From assembly GCA_000721375.1 (NCBI GenBank), contig JOGW01000021.1, positions 240,486 to 304,485 of the forward strand: DNA of 64,000 nucleotides, read 5' to 3'. The DNA is from Streptomyces sp. NRRL B-3428 (GTDB lineage Bacteria; Actinomycetota; Actinomycetes; Streptomycetales; Streptomycetaceae). This document shows, piece by piece, positions 9,447 to 17,318 of the stretch (positions are counted from its first letter, which is position 1; each line of letters opens with the position of its first letter). Under the pieces are notes generated by a model. That model did no database searches. It was not told where the DNA came from and saw only the letters and a program-made list of their open reading frames with translations. Both the position numbers and the translations under genes were made by a program.

Positions 9447-9859
9447 GGCAGTTTCGCCCTCTTTTCAGGTGTCCGAATTCTCCGTTTGCTTCGGTGAACC
9501 CGAAAGTTCACCCACTGGGCCTGTATGGCAGCAGAATGCCCGTTTTCAGGGGTAGTTCGACCCCCCTCCGCCCTCCTCGTCCGGCATAACTTCTGTGTAA
9601 GTTGTGTGTGCGGCTCACAGGTCCAGTCCAGTAGGGCGGGCCTGCTCAGGGCGTCCGGAATTCCTCCCTGTCGAAGTGCAACCGTGCACACGGCAGGGAG
9701 CGTCTATGCGGTCGCCCTCTTCGAGCGCCGTAGCAAATGGGGCATAGGGGAAGAGCTGGTACGTATGGCGGCATCTGACACCACGTCATGGGCGAAATCC
9801 GCCGCAAACGTGATGCCACACGCGTACAACCCTGACGGGGGGAAGCGTGTCCAACAGGC
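9447..9859. other. Long intergenic region between asd and sigma factor gene
   Basis: No credible gene; open frames here lack Streptomyces codon bias. The clearest structure is an imperfect inverted repeat (AACTT, six bases, AAGTT; 9588-9603), a possible regulator site for the sigma-factor operon. No terminator is obvious. Confidence 0.4.
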
Positions 9860-10567
9860 GTGGCAGAGGTACTCGAGTTCTCCATGGCCCTCGCCGGCCC
9901 GCGGACGCTTCGGCGTCCCCGCCCGGCGACGCCCGGCGGTCCCCCAAGGAACCGCGGCAACGACGGCGGCATGCCGGTGATCGCCCCCATGCCGGCGACC
10001 CGGCCTGCGGGCATACCCAGCCAGCGCGACGGCGCTGACGACGTCATGGCCGCGGGCACCGACGCCACCGCAGCGGGCACGACCGTCGATCACCTCACCG
10101 AGACCTACCGCCAGCACTACCGCTCCCTGCTCGGCCTCGCGGCGCTGCTCCTCGACGACACGGCCTCCTGCGAGGACGTGGTCCAGGAGGCGTTCATCCG
10201 GGTGCACTCCGCGCGCAAGCGCGTGCGCGAACCCGAGAAGACCCTCGCGTATCTGCGCCAGACCGTGGTGAACCTGTCCCGGTCCGCGCTGCGCCGGCGC
10301 ATCCTCGGCCTCAAGCTCCTGTCGAAGCCGATGCCCGACATGGCGAGCGCCGAGGAGGGGGCGTACGACCAGCTGGAGCGCGACGCCCTGATCAAGGCGA
10401 TGCGCGGACTCCAGCGCCGCCAGCGCGAGGTCCTTGTCCTGCGCTACTTCGCGGACATGACCGAGGCGCAGGTCGCCGAGACGCTGGGCATCTCGCTCGG
10501 CTCGGTCAAGGCGTACGGCTCGCGCGGTATCGCGGCGCTGCGGATCGCCATGGAGGCGCCCGCATGA
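9860..10567 (+). CDS. SigE-family RNA polymerase sigma factor
   Basis: 235 residues. ECF-type sigma with region 2 (about 78-140: YRQHYRSLLGLAALLLDD...EDVVQEAFIRVH) and region 4 helix-turn-helix (about 175-228: QRRQREVLVLRYFADMTEAQ, VAETLGISLGSVKAYGSRG). The first 75 residues are a Pro/Gly/Arg-rich extension without recognised domain. The start is uncertain: GTG at 9860 is used here, with GGGGGGAAG fourteen bases upstream; ATG codons at 9884 and 9971 are alternatives. Coupled by ATGA overlap to a single-pass membrane protein that may modulate it. Confidence 0.85.
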   Translation: MAEVLEFSMALAGPRTLRRPRPATPGGPPRNRGNDGGMPVIAPMPATRPAGIPSQRDGADDVMAAGTDATAAGTTVDHLTETYRQHYRSLLGLAALLLDDTASCEDVVQEAFIRVHSARKRVREPEKTLAYLRQTVVNLSRSALRRRILGLKLLSKPMPDMASAEEGAYDQLERDALIKAMRGLQRRQREVLVLRYFADMTEAQVAETLGISLGSVKAYGSRGIAALRIAMEAPA

Positions 10568-11850
10568 GCGAGCACCGAGGCGATGACGGGCCCGACCGGC
10601 GCCCCGGCGAGGGGCGCGGTCGCAGCGGCCGGTACGGTCGGGGCGCGTCCTGGGCGGGACGCGACAGCGAACATGGCGCTCCCCGGGCGGGGCGTGACCA
10701 TGAGCACGGGCAGTACGGACAGCATCAACAGCATGGTGGGTACGGAACGGTGAACGGCGCGAGCGGCCCCGAGAACGACCCGAACCGGCGAGAGCAGGGC
10801 TCTGCGCAGAACGCCCCGTGGAACTCTCCGCAGCAGGACCTCGGTTCGGAGGCGGACCTCGACCCCGACGAACTCGCTCTGCGACGCATGATGCGCGGGG
10901 TGGTCCAGGACATCGAGCCCTCCGACGAAGCGCTCGCCCAGCTGCGCCGGGCCGTTCCCGCCCGCAGGGCCCGCAAGCGCCAGGCCGTGGTCGGGATGGC
11001 CGCGGCGGCCCTCTTCGTCGGCATCGCCGTGCCGGCCGCCTTTCAGGTCGCGGGCTCCCCGGCCTCCGACGACCAGTTCTCCAGTGCCAACGACTCCGCC
11101 GACATGCCGGGCGGTGACGGATCGGGCCAGGGTGCCGGGTCCGCGACCGGAGGCAGCGGTCTGCCGTCCGGCGAGGGCGACCTGAAGGACAAGGAGAAGG
11201 GCGAGGACGGCGAGGGCGAGACCGACGCGGGCGAGACCGCGTCCGGTGGCGCCACCGACGGCATCAGCCCCACCGGCGCCGTGGTCGCCGACGCTCCCGT
11301 GTGCGATGCGTCGATGCTGGCCGCGGGGTCGAGCACGACCGGTGCGGCACACCCCGACGGCACGGTCTACGGCAGCTTCAAGGTCGCCAACCAGTCGGAC
11401 GGGGACTGCACCGTCGGCGGCTCCGGCAGCATGACCTTCGCGGTACAGGGCGCGGCCGAGGAGTCCAAGATCAAGGTCGCGGACCACGCTGCGGGCGACC
11501 CGGCGGGCGGGCTGCCCGCGCCGTCCACCACGCCCACCGCGATCGTCCTGAAGCCCGGGCAGTCCTACGAGGTCCAGTTCGCCTGGATCCCCTCCAACCC
11601 CTGCCCCAGCACCGAGCCCTCGCCCGACCCGTCGCCCAGCGAGAACAACGGGGACACCGGCGGTACGGGCGACTCCGAGCAGACCGGCACCGATCTGCAG
11701 ACCCAGCTGGTCACCGGCGAGGGCGGCACGTCCGACGGCAGCGTGTCGATCACGCACACCGCCGAGCCGGGTGCGCCGACCCAGGACGCGAAGATCCCCA
11801 ACGCGTGCGAGGGCACGATCTACCGGACCGAGGCGCTGCCCGCGCCGTAG
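10564..11850 (+). CDS. Single-pass membrane protein coupled to the sigma factor, possible regulator
   Basis: 428 residues. The N-terminal 135 residues are cytoplasmic, polar and Gly/Arg-rich, ending in a helical stretch (LRRMMRGVVQDIEPSDEALAQLRR split by acidic residues). A transmembrane helix spans about 140-163 (AVVGMAAAALFVGIAVPAAF), followed by a Gly/Ser/Asp-rich linker and an extracytoplasmic domain (about 235-428) with four well-spaced cysteines (VCDAS, DCTVG, NPCPS, NACEG). Topology and coupling resemble membrane anti-sigma factors, but no zinc-type HxxxCxxC motif is present. Role as sigma regulator is inference from operon position. Confidence 0.7.
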   Translation: MSEHRGDDGPDRRPGEGRGRSGRYGRGASWAGRDSEHGAPRAGRDHEHGQYGQHQQHGGYGTVNGASGPENDPNRREQGSAQNAPWNSPQQDLGSEADLDPDELALRRMMRGVVQDIEPSDEALAQLRRAVPARRARKRQAVVGMAAAALFVGIAVPAAFQVAGSPASDDQFSSANDSADMPGGDGSGQGAGSATGGSGLPSGEGDLKDKEKGEDGEGETDAGETASGGATDGISPTGAVVADAPVCDASMLAAGSSTTGAAHPDGTVYGSFKVANQSDGDCTVGGSGSMTFAVQGAAEESKIKVADHAAGDPAGGLPAPSTTPTAIVLKPGQSYEVQFAWIPSNPCPSTEPSPDPSPSENNGDTGGTGDSEQTGTDLQTQLVTGEGGTSDGSVSITHTAEPGAPTQDAKIPNACEGTIYRTEALPAP

Positions 11851-11926
11851 GTGTGGCGCGTGCTGTGGGTGTGGCGCGCGGCAGCGGTCGGCTCTCCGTG
11901 CCGCCCGGCTCCGAGGACTCCTCGGT

Positions 11927-12310
11927 TCAGTACCGCTCGGTCAGGTGCTCGCGCCCGAGCAGTGGCTCGTACGGCTCGGGCCAGAAGTCCGTGATGGCCA
12001 CGATCCGCCCCGACGCGTCGGCGGTGAACAGGTTGACCGCGTAGCTCTCCTTGATCCCCTCGGCCATCTGGATCCAGCTCACCGCCTCGTCGCCCTCCGC
12101 GATGATGCGCAGGACCTGGACATGCCAGTCGCCCGGGTACTCCCTGTTGAACTGCAGATAGCGCTCCTTGCCGCGGATCCGCTCGCGGGACTGCGGCATC
12201 TCGTACACCACGTCGTCCGCGAGCAGCTCGCCGAACGCCGTCCAGTCACGGGCCTCCGCCGCGGCCCAGTAGGTCTCAACTGCCTTGTGCAGATCGGTGG
12301 ATGAGGTCAT
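11927..12310 (-). CDS. Nuclear transport factor 2-like / SnoaL-like protein
   Basis: 127 residues. A typical small alpha+beta cone fold: N-terminal helices (LHKAVETYWAAAEARDW), then curved strands (DDVVYEMPQSRERIRGKERY, WHVQVLRIIAEGDEAVSWI) and a C-terminal Trp/Pro-rich edge (ITDFWPEPYEPLLGR). The family includes isomerases, cyclases and non-enzymatic binding proteins; no activity can be assigned. An upstream TTG would add 13 residues, but ATG at 12310 gives the normal N-terminus and has an NANNNT hexamer six bases upstream. Confidence 0.8.
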   Translation of the reverse strand: MTSSTDLHKAVETYWAAAEARDWTAFGELLADDVVYEMPQSRERIRGKERYLQFNREYPGDWHVQVLRIIAEGDEAVSWIQMAEGIKESYAVNLFTADASGRIVAITDFWPEPYEPLLGREHLTERY

Positions 12311-12445
12311 GTCCGCAGTCTGCACGCCGGCACTGACAACGCCAGCCAACCTGCAAAGATCCGTGTGCGGCAGCGGGCGGTGGCGGGAGATCGCAAGTTA
12401 TCCACAGGTCGCACGGGAATCGTGCCGATCCGCTTTCATGGACCC

Positions 12446-14260
12446 ATGAACGACGAGCCCCGCACCGCCGCCGAGTCCGCATCCGTCTCCGACCTGCCCG
12501 TCTGGGAGCAGCGCTTCCGCGCCCCGCGCGTCTCCCTGCCCGACTGGGCCGAGGACGCGCCCGAGCGTTCGCTGTTCGTCTCCAATGCGACCGGGACGTA
12601 TGAGCTCTACGCGTGGGACCGCGAAAGCGGGGAGCAGCGCCAGGTCACGGACCGGCCGAACGGTACGACGGACGGTGTGCTCACCCCCGACGGCCGGGCG
12701 ATCTGGTGGTTCGCGGACACGGACGGGGACGAGTTCGGCGTCTGGATGCGCCAGCCCTTCGAAGGGGGCGAGGACGAACCGGCCGTCGAGGGTCTCGACC
12801 CCTCGTACCCGGCGGGCCTGGCCCTCAGCCGCGACGGCTCGGTGCTTGTCGTGGGCCGCTCGACCGACGACGAGGGCTCCACGATCCATGTCGTACGCGA
12901 CGGGGGAGCGCCCACCGAGATCTACCGGCACCAGGAGTCGGCCGGAGTCGGCGACCTCTCCCACGACGGCACGCTGATCGCGGTCGAGCACACCGAGCAC
13001 GGCGACGCGATGCACGCGTCCCTGCGGATCGTGAAGCTCGACGGGTCCATGGTCACCGAGCTCGACGACTCCAAGGGCGGCGCGCAGGAGCTCGGTCTCG
13101 AGGTGCTCGGCTTCGCTCCGGTGGACGGGGACACCCGCCTGCTCGTCGGACATCAGCGCCGCGGCCGCTGGGAGCCGCTGATCTGGGACGTGGCCACAGG
13201 CTCCGAGACCGAGCTCCGCTTCGACCTGCCCGGCGACGTGAGCGCGGAGTGGTACCCGGACGGCTCGGGCCTCCTCGTCGGCCACAGCTACGAGGCCCGC
13301 AGCGAGCTGTACCGCTATGACCTGTCCTCCGGCGAGCTCACCCGGATCGACACCCCGCCCGGTTCGGTGGGCGGCGCCACGGCCCGCCCCGACGGGACGG
13401 TGGAGTATCTGTGGTCCTCGGCGGCCGTCCCCCCGTCGGTCCGCTCCACGAGCGGTGAGACCGTCCTCGACCCGCCCGGTATGAAGGCCCCCGCATCCGT
13501 TCCGGTCGAGGACGTCTGGGTGGAGGGCCCGGGCGGCAAGGTCCACGCCCTGGTCCAGCGTCCGGCGGGCGTCGGCCCGTTCCCCACGGTCTTCGACATC
13601 CACGGCGGACCGACCTGGCACGACAGCGACGAGTTCGCCGCGGGCCCGGCGGCCTGGGTGGACCACGGCTATGCGGTCGTACGGATCAACTACCGCGGTT
13701 CGACCGGCTACGGCCGGGAGTGGACCGACGCACTCAAGCACCGCGTGGGCCTGATCGAGCTGGAGGACATCGCGGCCGTCCGCGAATGGGCGGTGAGCTC
13801 CGGCCTGGCAGACCCCTCCCGCCTGGTCCTCGCGGGCGCCTCCTGGGGCGGCTACCTCACCCTCCTCGGCCTGGGCACCCAGCCCGGCGCCTGGTCCCTC
13901 GGTCTGGCCTCGGTCCCGGTGGCGGACTACGTCACGGCGTACCACGACGAGATGGAGAACCTGAAGGCGATGGACCGCACGCTCCTGGGCGGCACCCCGG
14001 AGGAGGTCCCGGACCGCTACGAGGCCTCGTCCCCGCTCACGTACGTCGACGCGGTCAAGGCCCCGGTCTACATCGCGGCCGGTGTCAACGATCCCCGCTG
14101 CCCGATCCGCCAGATCGACAACTATGTGGACCGGCTGGCGGCGCGGGGCGCGGTGCACGAGGTGTACCGCTACGACGCGGGGCACGGTTCCCTGGTGGTG
14201 GAGGAGCGGATCAAGCAGGTGCGCCTGGAGATCGAGTTCGCGCAGAGGCACCTCGGGTAG
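12446..14260 (+). CDS. S9 family (prolyl oligopeptidase-like) serine peptidase
   Basis: 604 residues. N-terminal seven-bladed propeller (about 20-330) with repeated Asp/Gly-rich blade turns (TYELYAWDRESGEQRQVT, TPDGRAIWWFADTDGDE). C-terminal alpha/beta hydrolase (about 350-600): FDIHGGPTWHD oxyanion region, nucleophile Ser in LAGASWGGYLTLLG (about 473), Asp in AAGVNDPRCPI and His in YDAGHGS. It removes short peptides or acyl-amino acids in the cytoplasm; no signal peptide is present. ATG at 12446 was preferred; there is no clear ribosome-binding site. Confidence 0.9.
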   Translation: MNDEPRTAAESASVSDLPVWEQRFRAPRVSLPDWAEDAPERSLFVSNATGTYELYAWDRESGEQRQVTDRPNGTTDGVLTPDGRAIWWFADTDGDEFGVWMRQPFEGGEDEPAVEGLDPSYPAGLALSRDGSVLVVGRSTDDEGSTIHVVRDGGAPTEIYRHQESAGVGDLSHDGTLIAVEHTEHGDAMHASLRIVKLDGSMVTELDDSKGGAQELGLEVLGFAPVDGDTRLLVGHQRRGRWEPLIWDVATGSETELRFDLPGDVSAEWYPDGSGLLVGHSYEARSELYRYDLSSGELTRIDTPPGSVGGATARPDGTVEYLWSSAAVPPSVRSTSGETVLDPPGMKAPASVPVEDVWVEGPGGKVHALVQRPAGVGPFPTVFDIHGGPTWHDSDEFAAGPAAWVDHGYAVVRINYRGSTGYGREWTDALKHRVGLIELEDIAAVREWAVSSGLADPSRLVLAGASWGGYLTLLGLGTQPGAWSLGLASVPVADYVTAYHDEMENLKAMDRTLLGGTPEEVPDRYEASSPLTYVDAVKAPVYIAAGVNDPRCPIRQIDNYVDRLAARGAVHEVYRYDAGHGSLVVEERIKQVRLEIEFAQRHLG

Positions 14261-14323
14261 CCCCACCCACCGGGCTCGGCACCGGCCACGGGCCCCGCCA
14301 CCCGAACGCCGCACAACGCCACG

Positions 14324-14329
14324 TACCGT
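14324..14329 (+). promoter_or_regulatory. -10 box of leaderless SURF1 gene
   Basis: TACCGT lies seven bases before the GTG and no Shine-Dalgarno is present. This spacing would start transcription at the start codon. Confidence 0.45.
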
Positions 14330-14336
14330 GGAAGCC

Positions 14337-15113
14337 GTGTACCGCTTCCTGCTGACGCCACGCTGGTGGGGCATCAACGTCTTCGTCCTCCTCGCCATCC
14401 CCTTCTGCATCTTCATGGGTTCATGGCAGCTGGGCCGCTTCGAGGACCGCGTCGAAGGCCACCGCACAGCCGAGAAGCAGAGCGAACAGGCGGGCAAGGG
14501 CGCCGCGAGCCCCCTCGCCGAGCTGCTCCCGGTCACGCAGGACACCTCGGGCAGGCGCGCCGAGGTGACCGGGGTGTGGGCCGACCAGTTCACGGTCCCC
14601 GACCGCGAGCTGGACGGAAAGCGCGGCTTCTACGTCCTCGGCCTGCTCAAGACGCAAGGGGCCGGCGGCAAGGCGATCCCGGTTGTCCGCGGCTGGCTCC
14701 CGGCCGGCGAGAAGGCCCCCTCGGCCCCGACCGGCGAGGCCTCCCTGACCGGTTCGCTCCAGGCCTCCGAGAGCTCGGGCAGCAGCGGGGTGAGCGCGGC
14801 GGGCGGTCTGCCCACCGGGCAGCTCGGCATGATCAGCGCGGCCTCGCTGGTGAACCTCGTTCCGTACGACGTCTACGACGCCTGGCTCACCGCCGACGAG
14901 GCCACCGGCGGTCTGCGCACGGTCCCGCCGAAGGCCCCCCAGGGCACGGGCCTGGACCTGAAGGCCTTCCAGAACCTCGGCTACACCGGCGAGTGGTTCA
15001 TCTTCGCGGGCTTCGTCCTGTTCATGTGGTTCCGGCTGCTGCGCCGCGAGGTCGAGTTCGCCCGCGACGAGGAACTGGGCCTGGGCGCCCCGGCGGATAC
15101 GCCCACCGCATGA
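14337..15113 (+). CDS. SURF1 family cytochrome oxidase biogenesis protein
   Basis: 258 residues. Two transmembrane helices bracket an external domain: N-terminal helix about 8-30 ending in the family signature GSWQLGRFEDR, and C-terminal helix about 222-244 followed by FRLLRREVEFARD. The central domain carries the conserved VRGWLPAG. SURF1 proteins assist heme a insertion in aa3-type oxidase. The start is GTG with TACCGT seven bases upstream and no ribosome-binding site, consistent with a leaderless transcript. A long hairpin follows the stop. Confidence 0.88.
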   Translation: MYRFLLTPRWWGINVFVLLAIPFCIFMGSWQLGRFEDRVEGHRTAEKQSEQAGKGAASPLAELLPVTQDTSGRRAEVTGVWADQFTVPDRELDGKRGFYVLGLLKTQGAGGKAIPVVRGWLPAGEKAPSAPTGEASLTGSLQASESSGSSGVSAAGGLPTGQLGMISAASLVNLVPYDVYDAWLTADEATGGLRTVPPKAPQGTGLDLKAFQNLGYTGEWFIFAGFVLFMWFRLLRREVEFARDEELGLGAPADTPTA

Positions 15114-15116
15114 GAA

Positions 15117-15142
15117 AGCCCCGGCCGAACGCGGCCGGGGCT
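15117..15142. terminator. Bidirectional terminator after SURF1 gene
   Basis: Perfect 11-bp inverted repeat (AGCCCCGGCCG) with a four-base loop, starting three bases after the SURF1 stop and 14 bases beyond the stop of the convergent small gene. Confidence 0.75.
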
Positions 15143-15155
15143 GACGCGTCAGGGC

Positions 15156-15317
15156 TCAGCGGTTGCCCTGCCGCCGAGACTGCGCCTTCTGCTGCAGCCC
15201 TCTGGTCTTCGCGCTGATCGACTGCACATCGGGCTTGGTGCTCTTCGAGCGGGCCTGAGCCGCCGAGATCTTGGAGTGCTGCGGGTCCTTGGGGTGATCG
15301 TGGGCGTGCTTGGCCAT
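15156..15317 (-). CDS. Small basic protein of unknown function (53 aa)
   Basis: A Lys/Arg/His/Gln-rich 53-residue protein beginning MAKHAHDHPKDPQHSK. A near-consensus GGAGGAGG ribosome-binding site sits seven bases before the ATG, which strongly supports real translation. No hydrophobic segment. Similar small basic proteins are common in Streptomyces, and the function is unknown. The charge suggests nucleic-acid binding, but that is a guess. Confidence 0.75.
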   Translation of the reverse strand: MAKHAHDHPKDPQHSKISAAQARSKSTKPDVQSISAKTRGLQQKAQSRRQGNR

Positions 15318-15401
15318 GATCGACCTCCTCCTTGCGCCGGAGTGGCATACGTCCTCCACTGTCCCCCGGGTCCGGGGGTTCGGCCACTTGGCGCAATCGG
15401 C

Positions 15402-15407
15402 GATACT
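15402..15407 (+). promoter_or_regulatory. -10-like box of probable leaderless gene
   Basis: GATACT lies six bases before the ATG at 15414, and no ribosome-binding site is present. Confidence 0.35.
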
Positions 15408-15413
15408 GGCCCC

Positions 15414-15728
15414 ATGGGATTCGTCGTGATGGCCACGCTGCCCGGCCTCGTCATCCTGCTCACGGTGATCGCGATCGTGGACCAGGTCCTGCTGCGAGCG
15501 GGCCGCGCCGGTCTGCTCCCCTGGCGCAACGGCGCCCGCACCGGCCAGGTCTCGGCCACCGGCTTCGAGCAGCTGCACGGCTCCCTGTCCCCGGGCAAAC
15601 AGCATGAGCTCAAGGAGCGCGAGTCCTCCCTGGTCCTGCGCGACGACGAGGACGACGGCGCCCCGCCGCACCGCGGTCCCATCGACCTGGACGGCGGGGC
15701 AGCGGTCATCCGGCCGCCGTCGGCCTAG
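15414..15728 (+). CDS. Small membrane protein, DUF6191-like
   Basis: 104 residues. One N-terminal transmembrane helix (about 5-25: MATLPGLVILLTVIAIVDQV), then a basic segment and a soluble acidic tail (SSLVLRDDEDDGAPP) with an RGPIDLDGG turn. This matches what I recall of Streptomyces DUF6191 proteins; the function is unknown. The ATG has no Shine-Dalgarno. The last codons and stop lie inside a 21-bp tandem duplication. Confidence 0.7.
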   Translation: MGFVVMATLPGLVILLTVIAIVDQVLLRAGRAGLLPWRNGARTGQVSATGFEQLHGSLSPGKQHELKERESSLVLRDDEDDGAPPHRGPIDLDGGAAVIRPPSA

Positions 15729-15770
15729 AGTCGGCAGCCGTCGGCCTAGAGTCGGCCGCCGTCGGCCCAG
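15716..15770 (+). repeat. 21-bp tandem duplication across a stop codon
   Basis: Two near-identical 21-bp units (15716-15736, 15737-15757) plus a partial third copy. The TAG stop of the preceding gene lies in the first unit. A short inverted repeat (GTCGGCCC/GGGCCGAC) ends the array. Confidence 0.8.
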
Positions 15771-15790
15771 GGCCGACCGGGGAGCAGACC

Positions 15791-16375
15791 TCAGACCGCC
15801 ACCAGCTCCGCCGCCCCGAACGACACGTCGAACCGGTCGCACCAGATCGCCACGCTCCCGAGCTCGTCCAGGTTCACCTCCGCGGGGAGCGCGTAGTTCT
15901 GATCGCCCTTGTTGCCCTTGAGTTCGCCCAGGCTGACGTGTTCGCCGTCGTCGAAGACCCGCCAGCCGCCGATCCCCTCCTCGACGGGGGCGTCGGAGAG
16001 CCAGACCCGCAGATCGGGCCCGTTGCTGGTGTCCAGGTCGCTCAGCCGCAGCACCCGTGAGCCGTCGGCCAGTTCAAGCACCTGTACCGACCCGCTGGTC
16101 TCGTGCTCGTGGCTGATGAACTCACCCCGCGCCACCGTCTTCGGCCGGCCACCGCCCGACCCGTCCGATGCCCCGTCCGACGCCCCGGACGCACCCGACT
16201 GCCGTGGCGCCGCCACCCCGGGCAGCGCCTCGTTCACGGTCTCGTCCTGGAAGAGCTTCCACGGCTGGAACCAGTAGAGCCCGAACCCGGCGAGCACCGA
16301 GCCGATCACCAGACCGCTCACCACGAACTTCGGCCGAAGCACCTTGCGTACCCGAGACATGAGAACCCGAGGCAT
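15791..16375 (-). CDS. Membrane-anchored DM13-domain protein
   Basis: 194 residues. N-terminal transmembrane anchor (about 15-36: FVVSGLVIGSVLAGFGLYWF), a Ser/Gly/Asp-rich linker (about 50-80), then an extracytoplasmic DM13 domain: GEFISHEHETSGSVQVLELA, RVLRLSDLDTSNGPDLRVWL, and a C-terminal segment with Cys (VAIWCDRFDVSFGAAEL). DM13 domains are proposed redox or electron-transfer modules, and the conserved Cys is present. Two candidate ATGs, 15 bases apart, arise from a tandem duplication; the upstream one has GGGAGG at good spacing. Confidence 0.82.
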   Translation of the reverse strand: MPRVLMSRVRKVLRPKFVVSGLVIGSVLAGFGLYWFQPWKLFQDETVNEALPGVAAPRQSGASGASDGASDGSGGGRPKTVARGEFISHEHETSGSVQVLELADGSRVLRLSDLDTSNGPDLRVWLSDAPVEEGIGGWRVFDDGEHVSLGELKGNKGDQNYALPAEVNLDELGSVAIWCDRFDVSFGAAELVAV

Positions 16376-16380
16376 GAGAA
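16351..16380 (-). repeat. 15-bp tandem duplication that doubles the start codon
   Basis: Two 15-bp copies differing at one base, each carrying an in-frame ATG of the DM13 gene (16360 and 16375). Confidence 0.8.
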
Positions 16381-16402
16381 CCCTCCCCGTCGGACGGCGA
16401 AC

Positions 16403-16455
16403 GGACCGGACCGGCCGCTCACCGTATTCAACGGTGTGAGTGGCCGGTCCGGTCC
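16403..16455 (-). terminator. Long hairpin between ABC permease and DM13 genes
   Basis: Arms begin with 14 perfectly paired bases (GGACCGGACCGGCC) and continue with about nine more imperfect pairs around a short AT-rich loop. It lies 39 bases after the permease stop and is a probable terminator for the ABC operon. Confidence 0.65.
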
Positions 16456-16493
16456 CAGTTCCCTGATGACGGAAGTCTTACGTCGCCCAACCC

Positions 16494-17318
16494 CTAGCGC
16501 TTGACCGTCTTGTTGTACGCCCGCAGCGCCCACCAGTAGCCGAACACCGCGAGCGCGGTGCACCAGACCAGGGCGATCCAGCCGTTGTTGCCGATCTCGC
16601 CGCCCGAAAGCAGGCCCCGCACGGTCTCGTTGATCGGGGTGAAGGGCTGGTTCTCGGCGAACCAGCGCAGTGCGGTCGGCATCGAGTCGGGGTTCACGAT
16701 CGCGCTGCCCATGAGGGGCAGCAGCGTCAGCGGCAGCGGCCCGTTGGACGCGGACTCGACGGTCTTGGCGTTCATGCCCATGCCCGCGCACAGCCAGCTC
16801 AGACCCAGGGCCAGGAAGATCAGCAGTCCGGCGGCGGCGATCCACTCGACGAACGTGGCGGTCGGACGGAAGCCGATCGCGACCGCGACACCGGTGATCA
16901 GGGCGAGCACGGCCGTGACCTGGATGGTGCTGCCGAGCACATGCCCGCTGAGCATCGCGCCCCGGGAGATCGACATCGTACGGAAGCGGTTGATGATGCC
17001 TTCGGTCTTGTCCGTGCAGACCGACACCGCGGTGGCCACGGCTCCGGAGGTCGCGGTCATCACGATGATGCCGGGCACCAGGTACTGGATGTAGTCGCCC
17101 CGCGTGGCCCCCGCGCCGAGCGTGCCATCGCCGATCGCGCCGCCGAAGACGTACACGAAGAGCAGCAGGAAGAGCAGCGGCATGACGAGGATCGAGATCG
17201 TCATTCCCGGGTAGCGCTGCATGTGCTTGAGATTGCGCCGCAGCATCGTCATGGAGTCGCGCAGCGGGCTGCCCTTGTCGCTCTGGGCGGGGCGGGTGAG
17301 CGTGGCGGCGGTGCTCAT
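16494..17318 (-). CDS. ABC transporter permease, DrrB/ABC-2 type
   Basis: 274 residues with six predicted transmembrane helices (first about 40-65, ISILVMPLLFLLLFVYVFGG; last about 245-262). The ABC-2 signature is visible around NRFRTMSISRGAMLSGHVLG and FTPINETVRGLLSGG. It forms an exporter with the preceding ATPase, whose stop it overlaps by four bases. The family exports drugs, lipids or glycans; the substrate here is unknown. Last gene of the RHH-DUF4097-ABC group. Confidence 0.9.
   Translation of the reverse strand: MSTAATLTRPAQSDKGSPLRDSMTMLRRNLKHMQRYPGMTISILVMPLLFLLLFVYVFGGAIGDGTLGAGATRGDYIQYLVPGIIVMTATSGAVATAVSVCTDKTEGIINRFRTMSISRGAMLSGHVLGSTIQVTAVLALITGVAVAIGFRPTATFVEWIAAAGLLIFLALGLSWLCAGMGMNAKTVESASNGPLPLTLLPLMGSAIVNPDSMPTALRWFAENQPFTPINETVRGLLSGGEIGNNGWIALVWCTALAVFGYWWALRAYNKTVKR

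Noticed and set aside
9443..10207. Minus-strand frames of 82, 144 and 167 codons across the asd-sigma interval
   Set aside because: They overlap each other or the sigma gene, and lack third-position bias and ribosome-binding sites.
12398..14593. 731-codon open frame on the minus strand opposite the S9 peptidase gene
   Set aside because: It is the antisense shadow of a well-supported gene; high GC leaves long empty frames open. Its protein has no domain and heavy Arg/Val/Asp bias.
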